The notes under the pieces are model-generated. The model was not told the origin of the DNA. It saw only the letters and a list, made by a program, of their open reading frames with translations, and made no database searches. Position numbers and translations under genes: made by a program. Shown here piece by piece: positions 22,985 through 34,190 of a stretch of DNA of 64,000 nt. The DNA is from Polyodon spathula (taxonomy: Eukaryota; Chordata; Actinopteri; Acipenseriformes; Polyodontidae), in contig NC_054536.1 of the NCBI RefSeq assembly GCF_017654505.1, forward strand, positions 97,155,965 to 97,219,964. The letters are read 5' to 3'. How positions within the stretch are numbered: the stretch's first letter is position 1; each line of letters begins with the position of its first letter.

Positions 22985-23260
22985 TGAGCACAACTGACAA
23001 CGTTCAAGAAAAAGCGCACTGTGAAATGCCAGCAACAATTGTGACTGTTTAAAACATGCTTTCAAAAGTTCTGAACAAACTGGTCAAATTGAGTCACAAT
23101 TACTGACAGGTTTAGTACATCTCATTAGAATATGTGAGAACCCTCATTTGCACTATCTCCACCCCACTTATGTGAATTTATGCAGGAACGACCACAGTTA
23201 CATATTCATCTAAGGCTGAACTGCAAAGAAAAAGTCCTGCCACAAAGCATATCTTGAAGG
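22985..23260 (-). mobile_element. interspersed repeat, possibly PIF/Harbinger-derived, copy 2
   Basis: Paralogue of 8540-8850, sharing GAAATGCCAGCAACAATTG and AAAACATGCTTTCAAAAGTT, then CATCTCATTA and TTCATCTAAGGCTGAAC. Minus-strand coding similarity to a transposase is weak. Both copies are old. Confidence 0.5.
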
Positions 23261-23478
23261 TGGTGAGGTGGTAAGTTAGTTACTTCTCTAATATGCAACA
23301 ACATGTAGCACATTACAGGCTGCAAAAGTCCCCTCAAGTTTTTGGTCTTTTGCACCAAGCAAGTGAGGGCCAATACTGTATATATGATTTTTTTCCCACT
23401 AGTAAACCTTCAATTCTAACCCTGCTTGTGTATTAAAACTGGGACATGCCAATGAGAACTGAATGAGCCAAAATCAGT
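23261..23478. other. no gene recognised
   Basis: Short unique stretch before the 44-bp minisatellite. Confidence 0.35.
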
Positions 23479-23662
23479 CAGAATGCTGGGAAATATAAAC
23501 CCAGACAGAGACGAACAACACCATGAATGCTGTGAAATATAAACCCAGATAGAGACGAACGACTCCATGAATGCTGTGAAATATAAACCCAGATAGAGAC
23601 GAACGACACCATGAATGCTGTGAAATATAAACCCAGATAGAGACGAAAGACATCATGAATGT
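23479..23662. repeat. 44-bp minisatellite
   Basis: About 4.2 copies start at 23479, 23523, 23567 and 23611 with a partial at 23655. Each contains GAATGCTGTGAAATATAAAC and CCAGATAGAGACGAACGAC. The first copy is the most diverged. Confidence 0.92.
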
Positions 23663-24192
23663 ATGTATACTAATAAACTCTCTACATAATGTTTTTAAAA
23701 TGGGTTTTACTGCTCTGCAAATCGTTTGTTGGGCATGTTACAAAATGAAACGCTATTAGTTATTTTCTGTGTTGCTATGCATGTGTAATTTGTCGTTTTC
23801 TTTAACTCAAATATGTGTCTTGTAATCCTTTGTAGCAATATCTCTTAAAGGTAGAATGTATGTTGAGTGTATGGCTGTGAGTGCGTTTGTCTTAGAAGTG
23901 ACCAGGAGAGATACAATACAGGACAGTGCCAGTTCAAGCTGTACCTGCAGAGGAGATATAATGAACAGAGATATATGTATTGAGGAATGATGTACCCTGA
24001 GCAGCGGTAACGAGGAGAGGATTGGTGAAGACTGACGTAATCAAGTTAGGTATAAACAGGCTTATTTAGAGCTCTCTGTTCATCACACCCACCCCAGTGA
24101 GACACTTAACAAGCACACCATGGATATGAAAAATGTATAAAGGCCAGCATATAGAAATGACAGTGGTTCTGGCACCTTTTGTTTCAATATAA
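23663..24192. other. no gene recognised
   Basis: Anonymous DNA. Nothing identified. Confidence 0.4.
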
Positions 24193-25520
24193 CAGACATA
24201 AGAACATAAGAACATAAGAAAGTTTACAAACGAGAGGAGGCCATTCGGCCCATCTTGCTCGTTTGGTTGTTAGTAGCTTATTGATCCCAAAATCTCATCA
24301 AGCAGCTTCTTGAAGGATCCCAGGGTGTCAGCTTCAACAACATTACTGGGGAGTTGATTCCAGACCCTCACAATTCTCTGTGTAAAAAAGTGTCTCCTAT
24401 TTTCTGTTCTGAATGCCCCTTTTTCTAAAAAAAAGACCCCTCCTTGTTTCTCTGTTCTGAAAGTCCCTTTTGTCTAAACTCCATTTGTGAGGTCGCCCTG
24501 GTCTTCTTTGTTGAACAGATTTTTCAGGCTGCATATGAAAAAGCCCGGAATAATTCTGGTCGCTCTTCTTTGCACTCTTTCTAGAGCAGCAATATCTTTT
24601 TTATAGCGAGGTGACCAGAACTGCACACAATATTCAAGATGAGGTCTTACAAGTGCATTGTACAGTTTTAACATTACTTCCCTTGATTTAAATTCAACAT
24701 CTGAGTATCTTGTTAGCCTTTTTTTAGCTTCCCCACATTGCCTAGATTAGTCTTTTTCATAGATTCCTTCTCCAATTTCAATATCTCCCAATTATTTCCT
24801 TGACTTTTCTCTATTAAATGCTTGAATGACCTTTGCTGCTTCCTCCTACTTTTGTGTCGTCTGCAAATTTAACAAGTTTGTCTAATACTGATCCCTGTGG
24901 CCACACTCCATTCTGAGGTTTTTCCTCTAATCAGTACTTTCTGTTTTCTACATGTTAACCACTCCCTAATCCATGTACATGTGTTTCCTTGAATCCCAAC
25001 GTTCCCAAGTTTCTAATCTTTTGTTCAAGACTGAAACTGAGATTAATCTTTTGTGCGGGACTTTGTCAAAAGCTTTCTGGAAATCTAAATAAACCATGTC
25101 ATATGCTTTTCAATTAGTTAGGCACGATCTCCCTTTCCTAAAACCATGTTGACTGTCTCCCAGTACCCTGTTACCATATAGGTAATTTTCCATTTTGGAT
25201 CTTATTATAGTTTCCATAAGTTTGCATATAATAGAAGTCATCTTCCTTTGTAGTTAAAGTTTTGTTTCCCTTGTGGATCGGTATTAAGTAATCAGTTTCG
25301 GTACCACCCCTGTGTCAAGAGACTGCTTGATCTATTTTTTTTTCTTCTTTGAGTCTATGATTTTGCCATTTGTAGAGCTCTTAAACATTTAACTTCTGCC
25401 TCTCCTCTTTGAATGTTCTCTTGCTGTTTTAATTTGCTATTTTTTTTTCTTCCTCTATGATTTTGCCATTTGTATCTCTTAAACATTTAATCTCCTCTTT
25501 GAATGTTCTCTTGCTGTTGT
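24193..25520 (-). mobile_element. CR1-like LINE, copy 2 (minus strand)
   Basis: The 3' end is at the left: three CATAAGAA units (24196-24220) then AGTTTACAAACGAGAGGAGG. Reading leftwards from 25520, the minus strand carries the RT linker KRTFKEEIKCLRDTNGKI and then RT segments with many gaps. It ends with the C-terminal LYNALVRPHLEYCVQFWSPR (about 24600-24660). A segment of about 100 bp is duplicated: CTATGATTTTGCCATTTGTA occurs at 25356 and 25456. No frame is intact. Confidence 0.87.
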
Positions 25521-26053
25521 AAACATGCAGGCAGCAAGTGAGCATCTTAACAAGTGCACAAAAGAGCCAGGCTTGTCTCACTCGACTCACAAGTGATTTA
25601 GAGCATGCAGCAACTGTGCATCCCACTGCACCGCCTGTTACAACAGCACCGTCAGCCCATATTGCTTCCAGCATAATGCTTTATAGGGATTGTTGAATCA
25701 ACATGAGGGACATTTCCTCGCAATGAAGTTAATTTATTGAGGTAGGTTCCAAAATAGTTGTTCAGTCAATAGGTTTTCATTCTTTATGTCATGGTCTCAA
25801 TCAAACCAAGGTCTAGATTAATGGACCCAGGGGCCCCTGAGAGGCTGGGAGATGGGTTCAGGAAATATTATTACAGAAATATTAGCCCTGTTTACAAGTC
25901 TTCCTCATCTGACATGTCAGGCCAGGGATCCACTTATTTACAGGAGAGCTGCTATGTCAAAGGTTACCACATCAATGCCTGCCAATAAGAGTGAAGCTTA
26001 TTATACTACAGAAAGCTCTTCAGAAACAAGCTGCACTGATCCCAATATGAAAC
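25521..26053. other. no gene recognised
   Basis: Unique DNA between the CR1-like copy and the 27-bp array. Nothing identified. Confidence 0.4.
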
Positions 26054-27645
26054 GTGCTAGGTTCACAAAGATATGGTAATGTTCTAGGTTAACAAAGATA
26101 TCGTAATGTGCTAGGTTCACAAAGATATTGTAATGTGCTAGGTTCACAAAGATATTGTAATGTCCTAGGTTCACAAAGATATCGTAATGTTCTAGGTTCA
26201 CAAAGATATCGTAATGTTCTAGGTTCACAAAGATATCATAATGTGCTAGGTTCACAGCGATGTAGTAGTGTTCTAGTTTCACAAAAATATCATAGTGTTC
26301 TAGATTCACAAATATATTGTAATGTTCTAGGTTCACAAAGATATTGTATTGTGCTAGGTTCACAAAGATATAGTGCTGTTCTAGGTTCACAAATATGTTG
26401 TGGTGTTCTAGATTCGCAAGGATAGTGTACTGTTCTAGGTTCACAAAGATATTGTAATGTGCTAGGTTCACAAAGATTTCATAATGTTCTAGGTTCACAC
26501 AGATATTGTAATGTTCTAGGTTCACAAAGATATTGTAATGTGCTAGGTTCACAAAGATATTGTAATGTTCTAGGTTCACAAAGATATTGTATTGTGCTAG
26601 GTTCACAAAGATATAGTGCTGTTCTAGGTTCACAAATATGTTGTGGTGTTCTAGATTCGCAAGGATAGTGTACTGTTCTAGGTTCACAAAGATATTGTAA
26701 TGTGCTAGGTTCACAAAGATTTCATAATGTTCTAGGTTCACACAGATATTGTAATGTGCTAGGTTCACAAAGATTTCGTAATGTTCTAGGTTCACAAAGA
26801 TATTGTAATGTGCTAGGTTCACAAAGATATTGTAATGTTCTAGGTTCACAAAGATATTGTAATGTGCTAGGTTCACAAAGATATTGCAATGTGCTAGGTT
26901 CACAAAGATATCGTAATGTTCTAGGTTCACAAAGATTTTGTAATGTGCTAGGTTCACAAAGATCGTAATGTGCTAGGTTGCCGAAGATATTGTAATGTGC
27001 TAGGTTCACAAAGATATCATAGTGTTCTAGGTTCACGAACATATTGTAATGTGCTAGGTTCACAAAGATATCATAGTGTTCTAGGTTCACAAGGATATTG
27101 TAATGTGTTAGGTTTACAAATATATCGTAATGTGCTAGGTTCACAAAGATATCATAATTTTCTAGGTTGCCGAAGATATCGTAATGTGCTAGGTTCTTGA
27201 ATATATTGTAATGTTCTAGGTTGACGAAGATATTGTAATGTGCTAGGTTCTTGAATATATTGTAATGTTCTAGGTTGACGAAGATATTGTAATGTGCTAG
27301 GTTGACGAAGATATTGTAATGTGCTAGGTTGACGAAGATATTGTAATGTGCTAGGTTGACGAAGATATTGTAATGTGCTAGGTTGATGAAGATATTGTAA
27401 CGTTCTAGGTTGACGAAGATATTGTAATGCTCTAGGTTGACGAAGATATTGTAATGTGCTAGGTTGACGAAGATATTGTAATGTGCTCGGTTGACGAAGA
27501 TATTGTAATGTGCTAGGTTGATGAAGATATTGTAACGTTCTAGGTTGACGAAGATATTGTAATGCTCTAGGTTCACATAGATATATGTAATGTTTTAGGT
27601 AGCTGAAGATATTGTAATGTTCTAAGTTCACAAAGATATTGTAAT
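26054..27645. repeat. 27-bp minisatellite with higher-order structure, about 59 copies
   Basis: The unit begins GTTCACAAAGATATTGTA and ends ATGTGCTAG, 27 bp. Units carrying GTGCTAGG tend to alternate with units carrying GTTCTAGG, so the minus-strand translation alternates NLAHYNIFV and NLEHYNIFV. A block of nine units is duplicated: the rare GATTCGCAAGGATAGTGTAC variant is at 26411 and at 26654, exactly 243 bp (9 x 27) apart. From about 27180 rightwards the unit changes to GTTGACGAAGATATTG. The minus-strand ORFs of 173-318 codons reflect a unit of nine codons. Confidence 0.95.
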
Positions 27646-28359
27646 GCGCCACAAGCATCCCAGTTGTGATCATAAATTGCTGTGTAATTTAAAGACAAGC
27701 AACAAGTAGTCATTTTATTAATCCCTTTTCATATCTCTGCCTTTTTTTACTCCACTCTTGAAAAGGCTGATATTTTGGTCTCCAGTCATGGTCTGGGATG
27801 TAAAGACTGCAATGTACTTGCATCAGTAGCTGTCAAAGTAAAGCTCTATCCAGTAATGAAGAAAACTGTGGTGAGACTCCAGAAGTGGGAGAATAATACA
27901 GTGTGTTGCAGCAGCACAGCAGCACAGCAGCAGAGCAGTGTTAATCTGATCCCTGCAGGCACTTTGAAGAGTCTGGATGCAGTTAATGCTGTTCTCAGTC
28001 ACCTCCTGATGCATTGCTATATATTTTGGTGTGTTTAGTATATTGGTCGTTTTAACAGACGTACAACGACCACAAGATTCACAGCCATTTCATTACCATT
28101 CCTACCATTTATTTGTTATTTTTTATGAAGCAATAAAACATGCAAACGCTGCCTTCACATTGCCATTGTTGATTCATACTAGGGTGGGTGGCAGCATTGA
28201 AAGAAAAAGGCCCAATTCACAAAGCTGTAATCATGATTTAGTAATATTAGAATGCTTTTTTTTTTTTTTTTTTTTTAAGTCAGCTGTGGCAGATTAAAAC
28301 AGGTTTTGTATGTATGAAACATGTTCTACCTTATTGTTAAAACTGAACGATTTTTATAA
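27646..28359. other. no gene recognised
   Basis: Unique DNA with a short CAGCAGCACAG run (27907-27940) and a T run (28255-28277). No gene. Confidence 0.4.
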
Positions 28360-28364
28360 ATATC

Positions 28365-29014
28365 TGTCACAAGGACGGCCGGAGTGGATGGCGACAGACC
28401 AGAAACAGGAAATGACTCTGAACACAGGCTTTGAAATGGTGAAGGCGCTGCTGCGCAGTTTAATAATGAAACAGGCAGAAAATAAAAAGGTTTGCAAAAA
28501 TACAAAAACACAGGACACGGCACTCTATGACCAAAATAAATAGACAAACAAAAACGGACTAACACTTAGCAAAACGGTGCACGGACAGACACACTGACAA
28601 ACACGGTGAGCTGATAAATTAACAAGTATCGTGCTGGTCCCACCAGCACGCAATAGCGATTGTAATTCTCCTACTCTCTCTCCCATTCTCCACTCACCGA
28701 ACACCCAACCGCGAATACATGACAACGTGCATCTAAATATACCTTTGTGCTGGGATTCAACTACCCATTAACTATTCACTTGAATCCCAGCACGTGAACC
28801 AATAAAGTGCAATTCCCCGTGCTCACACATTTCCACATTTCACCTACACGTGAAGCGCTGTGCGATCCTCGTGCCTAAATACAAATATACATTTTAAACA
28901 CTCGTGTTACACAGACCCGTTTATATCCCGTGTACCAATGTCTATACACCAACATTAACACACAACACGCAACACATAACAGATAATATACACAGGGGCG
29001 GGCACTTCGTCACA
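28365..29014 (-). mobile_element. solo LTR 1 with 5-bp target duplication
   Basis: 650 bp, begins TGTCACAAGG and ends CTTCGTCACA, giving the TG...CA ends of an LTR. It is flanked by the direct repeat ATATC at 28360-28364 and 29015-29019, a 5-bp target duplication as made by Ty3/Gypsy or ERV integrases. Orientation is probably minus: a TATA-like GATATAAACGGG lies early on that strand and ATTATTAAACTG late. No internal retroelement coding sequence lies nearby, so it is a recombined solo LTR. Confidence 0.85.
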
Positions 29015-29019
29015 ATATC

Positions 29020-29876
29020 CCATTCTTATTATTTAATTCAACAAAACACACTTTTAAATATATAACTCAATAAAGCTCAGAGTAAGTTGGTTGGGCTTAA
29101 CACTGTACCGAAAGTTCTTTAAACTTGACAATGCAGGAGAAGAGGACATGACAGTCTCAGTGCTTAACAAGTCCAGGGCTCATGCCTGTTTACAAGATGT
29201 AGAACTGGTGTTTTGATGGAAGCGACAATTATAAAAGTGACCTAGGATCTTCAGAATGAATGTGCTGCTGTAAGATGTGTACAACTAGAAAATCATTCTA
29301 CAAAGAGGGACCAACATACAAATACAATGGCAGCTAAATCTTTCAGTAAAGCTCTACCCACACCTGATATCTTTAATCCCAGACCAAACAGACCCTCGCT
29401 GGTAATATGATTTGATTGGAAACAGAATGTGTTTTCTCTTGTCGTTTACTGAAGTGCTTGATTCCTTGACACCTGTACCTGTCATTATTGCTTTGGTGAG
29501 TTTGTTTCTGGAGCTCTCTTCATATTATGTTCCCTTTGTTAATGGAACAGCACATCCATTGCAGTCTGATCTCCATGGGCCAGATCGAACTGTTGGATTT
29601 AAAGTGACATCACGAGGGTGTGAAGGGAGGGTGCTGGAAGCCACAAAGACAGCTTTACCAGAGTGAGGAAGAGCAAGATAAATTAGAAGTTCTCCAAGTT
29701 GGAAAATGAGCTGGACTTTTCAAAACAGGCTCTACAATCATATGGAAAAAATAAATCAACAAAACTCAGTATTTCAACAACAGCACCCTTAATAACTACT
29801 CAGAACAATTGTAAATATAACTAAAATCACAGAAAATAATTACAAGAAATGTGTATCTGTTACAAATATATTTGAG
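29020..29876. other. no gene recognised
   Basis: Unique DNA. An 84-codon open frame at 29412-29666 has no recognisable domain. Confidence 0.4.
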
Positions 29877-29932
29877 GAGGCCAGTCTAGTTCTGAAGCAT
29901 CATTCCATTACCAGTGTAATGGGTGTAATTAA
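29877..29932. repeat. 56-bp direct repeat flanking a SINE, left copy
   Basis: Matches 30203-30258 at 52 of 56 positions (begins GAGGCCAGTCTAG, ends TAATGGGTGTAATTAA). The four differences show that it is not recent. Confidence 0.88.
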
Positions 29933-30165
29933 TAATAATCTTTATATAGCACCTTTCATAGTGGACCACCATCACAAAGTGCTTTACAAGATATGAGACT
30001 AGGGTATGTGGTTGCAGAGTCCCTTACAACAACATCTCACCTAAAAGACAGAGCATAAGTAGGTTAAGTGACTTGCTCAGGGTCACAGAATGAGTCAGGG
30101 ATTTGAAACAGAGACCTCCTGGTTAGAAGCCTGTTTCTTTAACCACTCGACCACACAGCCTCCTA
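29933..30165 (-). mobile_element. MIR-like (CORE-type) tRNA-derived SINE, copy 1
   Basis: Shares TTTATATAGCACCT, GGACCACCATCACAAAGTGC and GTGACTTGCTCAGGGTCACA with copy 2 at 58190-58452. On the minus strand the right end carries a tRNA-like head, including a degraded B box (complement of GATTTGAAACAG). It continues into the TGTGACCCTGAGCAAGTCAC core typical of MIR-type SINEs and an L2/CR1-like tail. Confidence 0.75.
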
Positions 30166-30202
30166 TGAATGGTAAATGAGTACGTTCTTTATATATTTTG
30201 GG

Positions 30203-30258
30203 GAGGCCAGTCTAGCTCTGAAGCATCATTCCATTAAAAGTCTAATGGGTGTAATTAA
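30203..30258. repeat. 56-bp direct repeat flanking a SINE, right copy
   Basis: Partner of 29877-29932, 326 bp apart, with the SINE lying entirely between the two. Confidence 0.88.
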
Positions 30259-31917
30259 AGGAGATGTGCTTTAGGGCCTGGTCAGGGGTTTTCTTGGTTA
30301 AGTTTAATAAATAAGAACATGGACGGAACAAAGACCCGGACTGGAACCATGGAATATTGTATAAGTATTGCATATTTAGGACATTGGGTCTTATCTTGGG
30401 GTTGAAAAAAACAATCTTTATATTGTGAGCGCTTCATGACAGAAAAATGGAAGGTGATGAGAGGGGATGAGGTGAGTTTGTTTACATTGTGTTTCTAAAA
30501 TTTAGGACACATGCTCTGTATTCTTAACTCATAGGGGCTGTGAGATTGGCGAGCACTGCTGGAAGATTGGACCAGTACTGAAGGAGATTAGTTTAGTCAT
30601 ACTACTTCATAATCATGCTATGTGATTTAAATGGATGTTAAATCTCACTGTAGGGCCAGCTCTTTCAATAATGCACATGATCTCTCCACTGTGGGTTCTC
30701 TCTGCCTGTCTTCCTTGACTGTCAATTTGAGGTCAGATTGCAGGAGTGACATCCCTAAGCTTTCAGCTATTCTGTCTTACACTCGCATAGTGAGTTCCCT
30801 TTCGGTTCAACCCGAAACTCCCAACTTGCCACTACATCCCACCAAAATAACAGGAGCAGGGCTCTACGATAACTTCTTTTTCTTAAGCGCACATGTGCAC
30901 CCAGGTTAAAAAATGTAGGCACACATTAAAAAAAATAAAAAAGCAAAAATATGCAAACGGTACCAACGTTTATGGTGAACATGATTTCTTTCCTTTTTTT
31001 CTTTTTTGCATAGCACTCGTGGAGTTTAATACTGTTGCATCAACAAAAGAAAGACAACTGGCTGTAAGGTTAGCTGATATGTTTGCTGAGGCCCAGCACT
31101 ACCCCTCTTGGCCTTTAGTGGTTGAGCGGCTCTGTGTAAAGCCGGGGTGCCTGTCTGCCTGTCTGTGTGAGCTGGGCCTCTCTCATGAAAGTCCCCTATC
31201 AGTCAGATCACTGTGCCTGGGGACCGTGACAACATTAATCTTATTTGTCATAACCGGTCCCAGGGGAGGCCTGGACAGCCTGGGCCCTCAATTTGAGGAT
31301 TTGCTGGACCCTTTATCTCATCCCTGCAGTCTGTGAACCTAATTAGATGTGAAAGTTAAAGAGGCTGAAATGGGGGCAAAAGCAACATTATGCAAATACT
31401 GTTTGATTTTTGTCTATCCATTCCCCTCTTCAGAATGGTATTTTAAAACAGTGAAGAAAAGAAAACCTCACAAGAGAATCTGTGAACTGCCCCCCTTCGC
31501 TCACTTTCGCGTGATGAATCAGCTGCTAAGATTGGGATAATTGGACACTTTGTCTAAAATCCTTTTATAATTGTGGCTGAGTTTTTTTTGTTTTTTTTTA
31601 ACAGAAAAGCTGTCCTCCAAGTCCCACTGGTGTGGTGGATATGTTGGCAACAAAGGTACGCAGATTTAAGAGCTGACAGAGACATTTCCTGTCGATTGTT
31701 CATATTTGTTCACCTTTTTTCAGATTATTATATTGCAGATTTACAATACAAATAAAACAACACGAAAGCTCCATGCATTAATTAGGAAGAAGATTGCCGC
31801 ACTGGCAGATCTGCACTGCTGTTTAACATGTTGCAATGGTTGCAGTATTTTAAATTATGTGCTTTAGAGCAGTTTGTCACAATGACTTGGATTATATTTT
31901 TTTACATAGTGCAAATA
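30259..31917. other. unique DNA, no gene recognised
   Basis: The 147-codon open frame at 30893-31336 has no recognisable domain. The segment 31030-31420 is unusually balanced in composition, holds an octamer ATGCAAAT at 31390, and could be a conserved noncoding element. This cannot be shown without comparison. Confidence 0.4.
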
Positions 31918-31996
31918 TTCTTCTTCTTCTTCTTCTTCTTCTTCTTCTTCTTCTTCTTCTTCTTCTTCTTCTTCTTCTTCTTCTTCTTCTTCTTCT
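31918..31996. repeat. (TTC)n microsatellite
   Basis: About 26 perfect TTC units. It is a purine/pyrimidine mirror tract able to form triplex DNA. The poly-Leu and poly-Glu frames are by-products. Confidence 0.97.
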
Positions 31997-32129
31997 AGCT
32001 CATAAAGTAAGAATACTGTATCATGCAGTAAATCCAAGAAAGGGATCTTTGTGCACAGTCTTTTGTTATTACACCCATGCATGCATTAACAAATAAATAA
32101 ACAAATAAACAATAAATATGTAATTATTG

Positions 32130-32213
32130 ACATGCACAGAGACACCCACACAGACACCTAAACAGACACGCACACCGACACCCACACAGACACGCACACA
32201 GACACACTCACAG

Positions 32214-32251
<38 letters not shown>

Positions 32252-32796
32252 ACAGACACCCACACAGACACGCACACAGACACACACACAGACACGCACA
32301 CACACACACAGACATTCACACAGACACCCACACAGACACCCACACAGACACGCACACAGACACACTCACAGACACGCACACATACACACACACAGACACG
32401 CACACAGACACACACACACAGACACACACACAGACACTCACACAGACACACACACACAGACACACACACACACACACACACAGACACCCACACAGACACC
32501 CACACAGACACGCACACAGACACACACACAGACACGCACACAGACACACTCACAGACACACACATACACACACACACAGACACACACACACGACACCCAC
32601 ACAGACACCCACACAGACACGCACACAGACACACTCACAGACACGCACACATACACACACACACAGACATTCACACAGACACCCACACAGACACGCACAC
32701 AGACACGCACACAGACACACACACAGACACGCACACACACACACACACACATTCACACAGACACCCACACAGACACACACACAGACACGCACACAG

Positions 32797-32840
<44 letters not shown>

Positions 32841-33398
32841 ACACACACAGACACTCACACAGACACCCACACAGACACGCACACAGACACGCACACAGAC
32901 ACACTCACAGACACGCACACATACACACACACACAGACATTCACACAGACACCCACACATACACGCACACCGACACCCACACAGACACGCACACAGACAC
33001 GCACACACACACACACACACAGCACACCCACACCGACACGCACACAGACACACACACACACACACAGACACACACACCCACACAGACACGCACACAGACA
33101 CACACACACAGACACCCACACAGACACCCACACAGACACGCACACACAGACACACACACACACACACACACACAGACACACACAGACACCCACACAGACA
33201 CGCACACAGACACCCACACAGACACCACACACAGACACGCACACAGACACACACACACACACGCACACAGACACACACACACAGACACCCACACAGACAC
33301 CCACACAGACACACACAGACACACACACACACAGACACCCACACAGACACCACACAGACACACACACACACACACACACACAGACACAAGCACACACA

Positions 33399-33447
<49 letters not shown>

Positions 33448-33817
33448 CCACACAGACACCCACACACAGACACGCACACAGACACACACACACACACACA
33501 CACACAGACACACACACAGACACTGTGTGGTGGGTGTGTGCTGTGTGGGTGTGTCTGTGCGTGGGTGTGTCTGTGCGTGTGTCTGTGTGTGAGGTGTCTG
33601 TGCGTGTCAACACAGCACAGACACACAGACACTCACAGACACACCCACAGACACGCACACAGACACTCACACCCACACAGACACGCACACAGACACTCAC
33701 ACCCACACAGACACGCACACAGACACACACACAGACACACACACACACACACACACAGACACACACACAGACACACACACAGACACACACACAGACACAC
33801 ACACAGACACACACACA

Positions 33818-33862
<45 letters not shown>

Positions 33863-34190
33863 CCACACAGACATGCACACAGACACTCACACAGACACGC
33901 ACACAGACACCCACACATACACACACACAGACACCCACACAGACACACACACACACACACACAGACACACACAGACACACACACACATACACCCACACAT
34001 ACACTGATACAGACAGCACACGGACACAGGCACTCACACACACACACTCACACAGACACGCACACAGACACTCACACAGACACACTCACACAGACACGCA
34101 CACAGACACTGACACAGACAAGTACACAGACACTCACACAGACACGCACATACACTCACACAGACACTGACACAGACAAGCACACAGACA
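32130..34190. repeat. 2-kb CA-rich array of CACACAGACA-type units
   Basis: Mixed (CA)n with interspersed GACAC, units of about 10-22 bp such as CACACAGACACGCACACAGA. It is not a simple dinucleotide run: GACACCCACACAGACACGC recurs in irregular higher-order order. The last 200 bp (33990-34190) has TGATACAGACA and GACAAGTACA variants. Long open frames on both strands (626 codons plus, up to 360 minus) are produced because stop codons cannot arise in CA/GA-type repeats. Confidence 0.95.
33523..33608. repeat. inverted GT-rich segment inside the CA-rich array
   Basis: For about 85 bp the plus strand switches from CACAGACA to its complement (GTGTGTCTGTGCGTG), then switches back at AACACAGCACAGACA. 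It is a clean inversion within the array. Confidence 0.9.

Noticed and set aside
23479..23662. Possible CRISPR-like regular repeat of 44 bp
   Set aside because: The whole 44-bp unit repeats without variable spacers, so it is a minisatellite.
30893..31336. 147-codon frame as a gene
   Set aside because: No domain, low-complexity Lys-rich start, no splice or promoter evidence, and no family resemblance.
32127..34170. A 626-codon plus-strand frame and minus-strand frames up to 360 codons rich in Thr/His or Cys/Val
   Set aside because: They are translations of the CA/CAGACA array. The repeat composition cannot form stops in most frames, and all frames on both strands are open.
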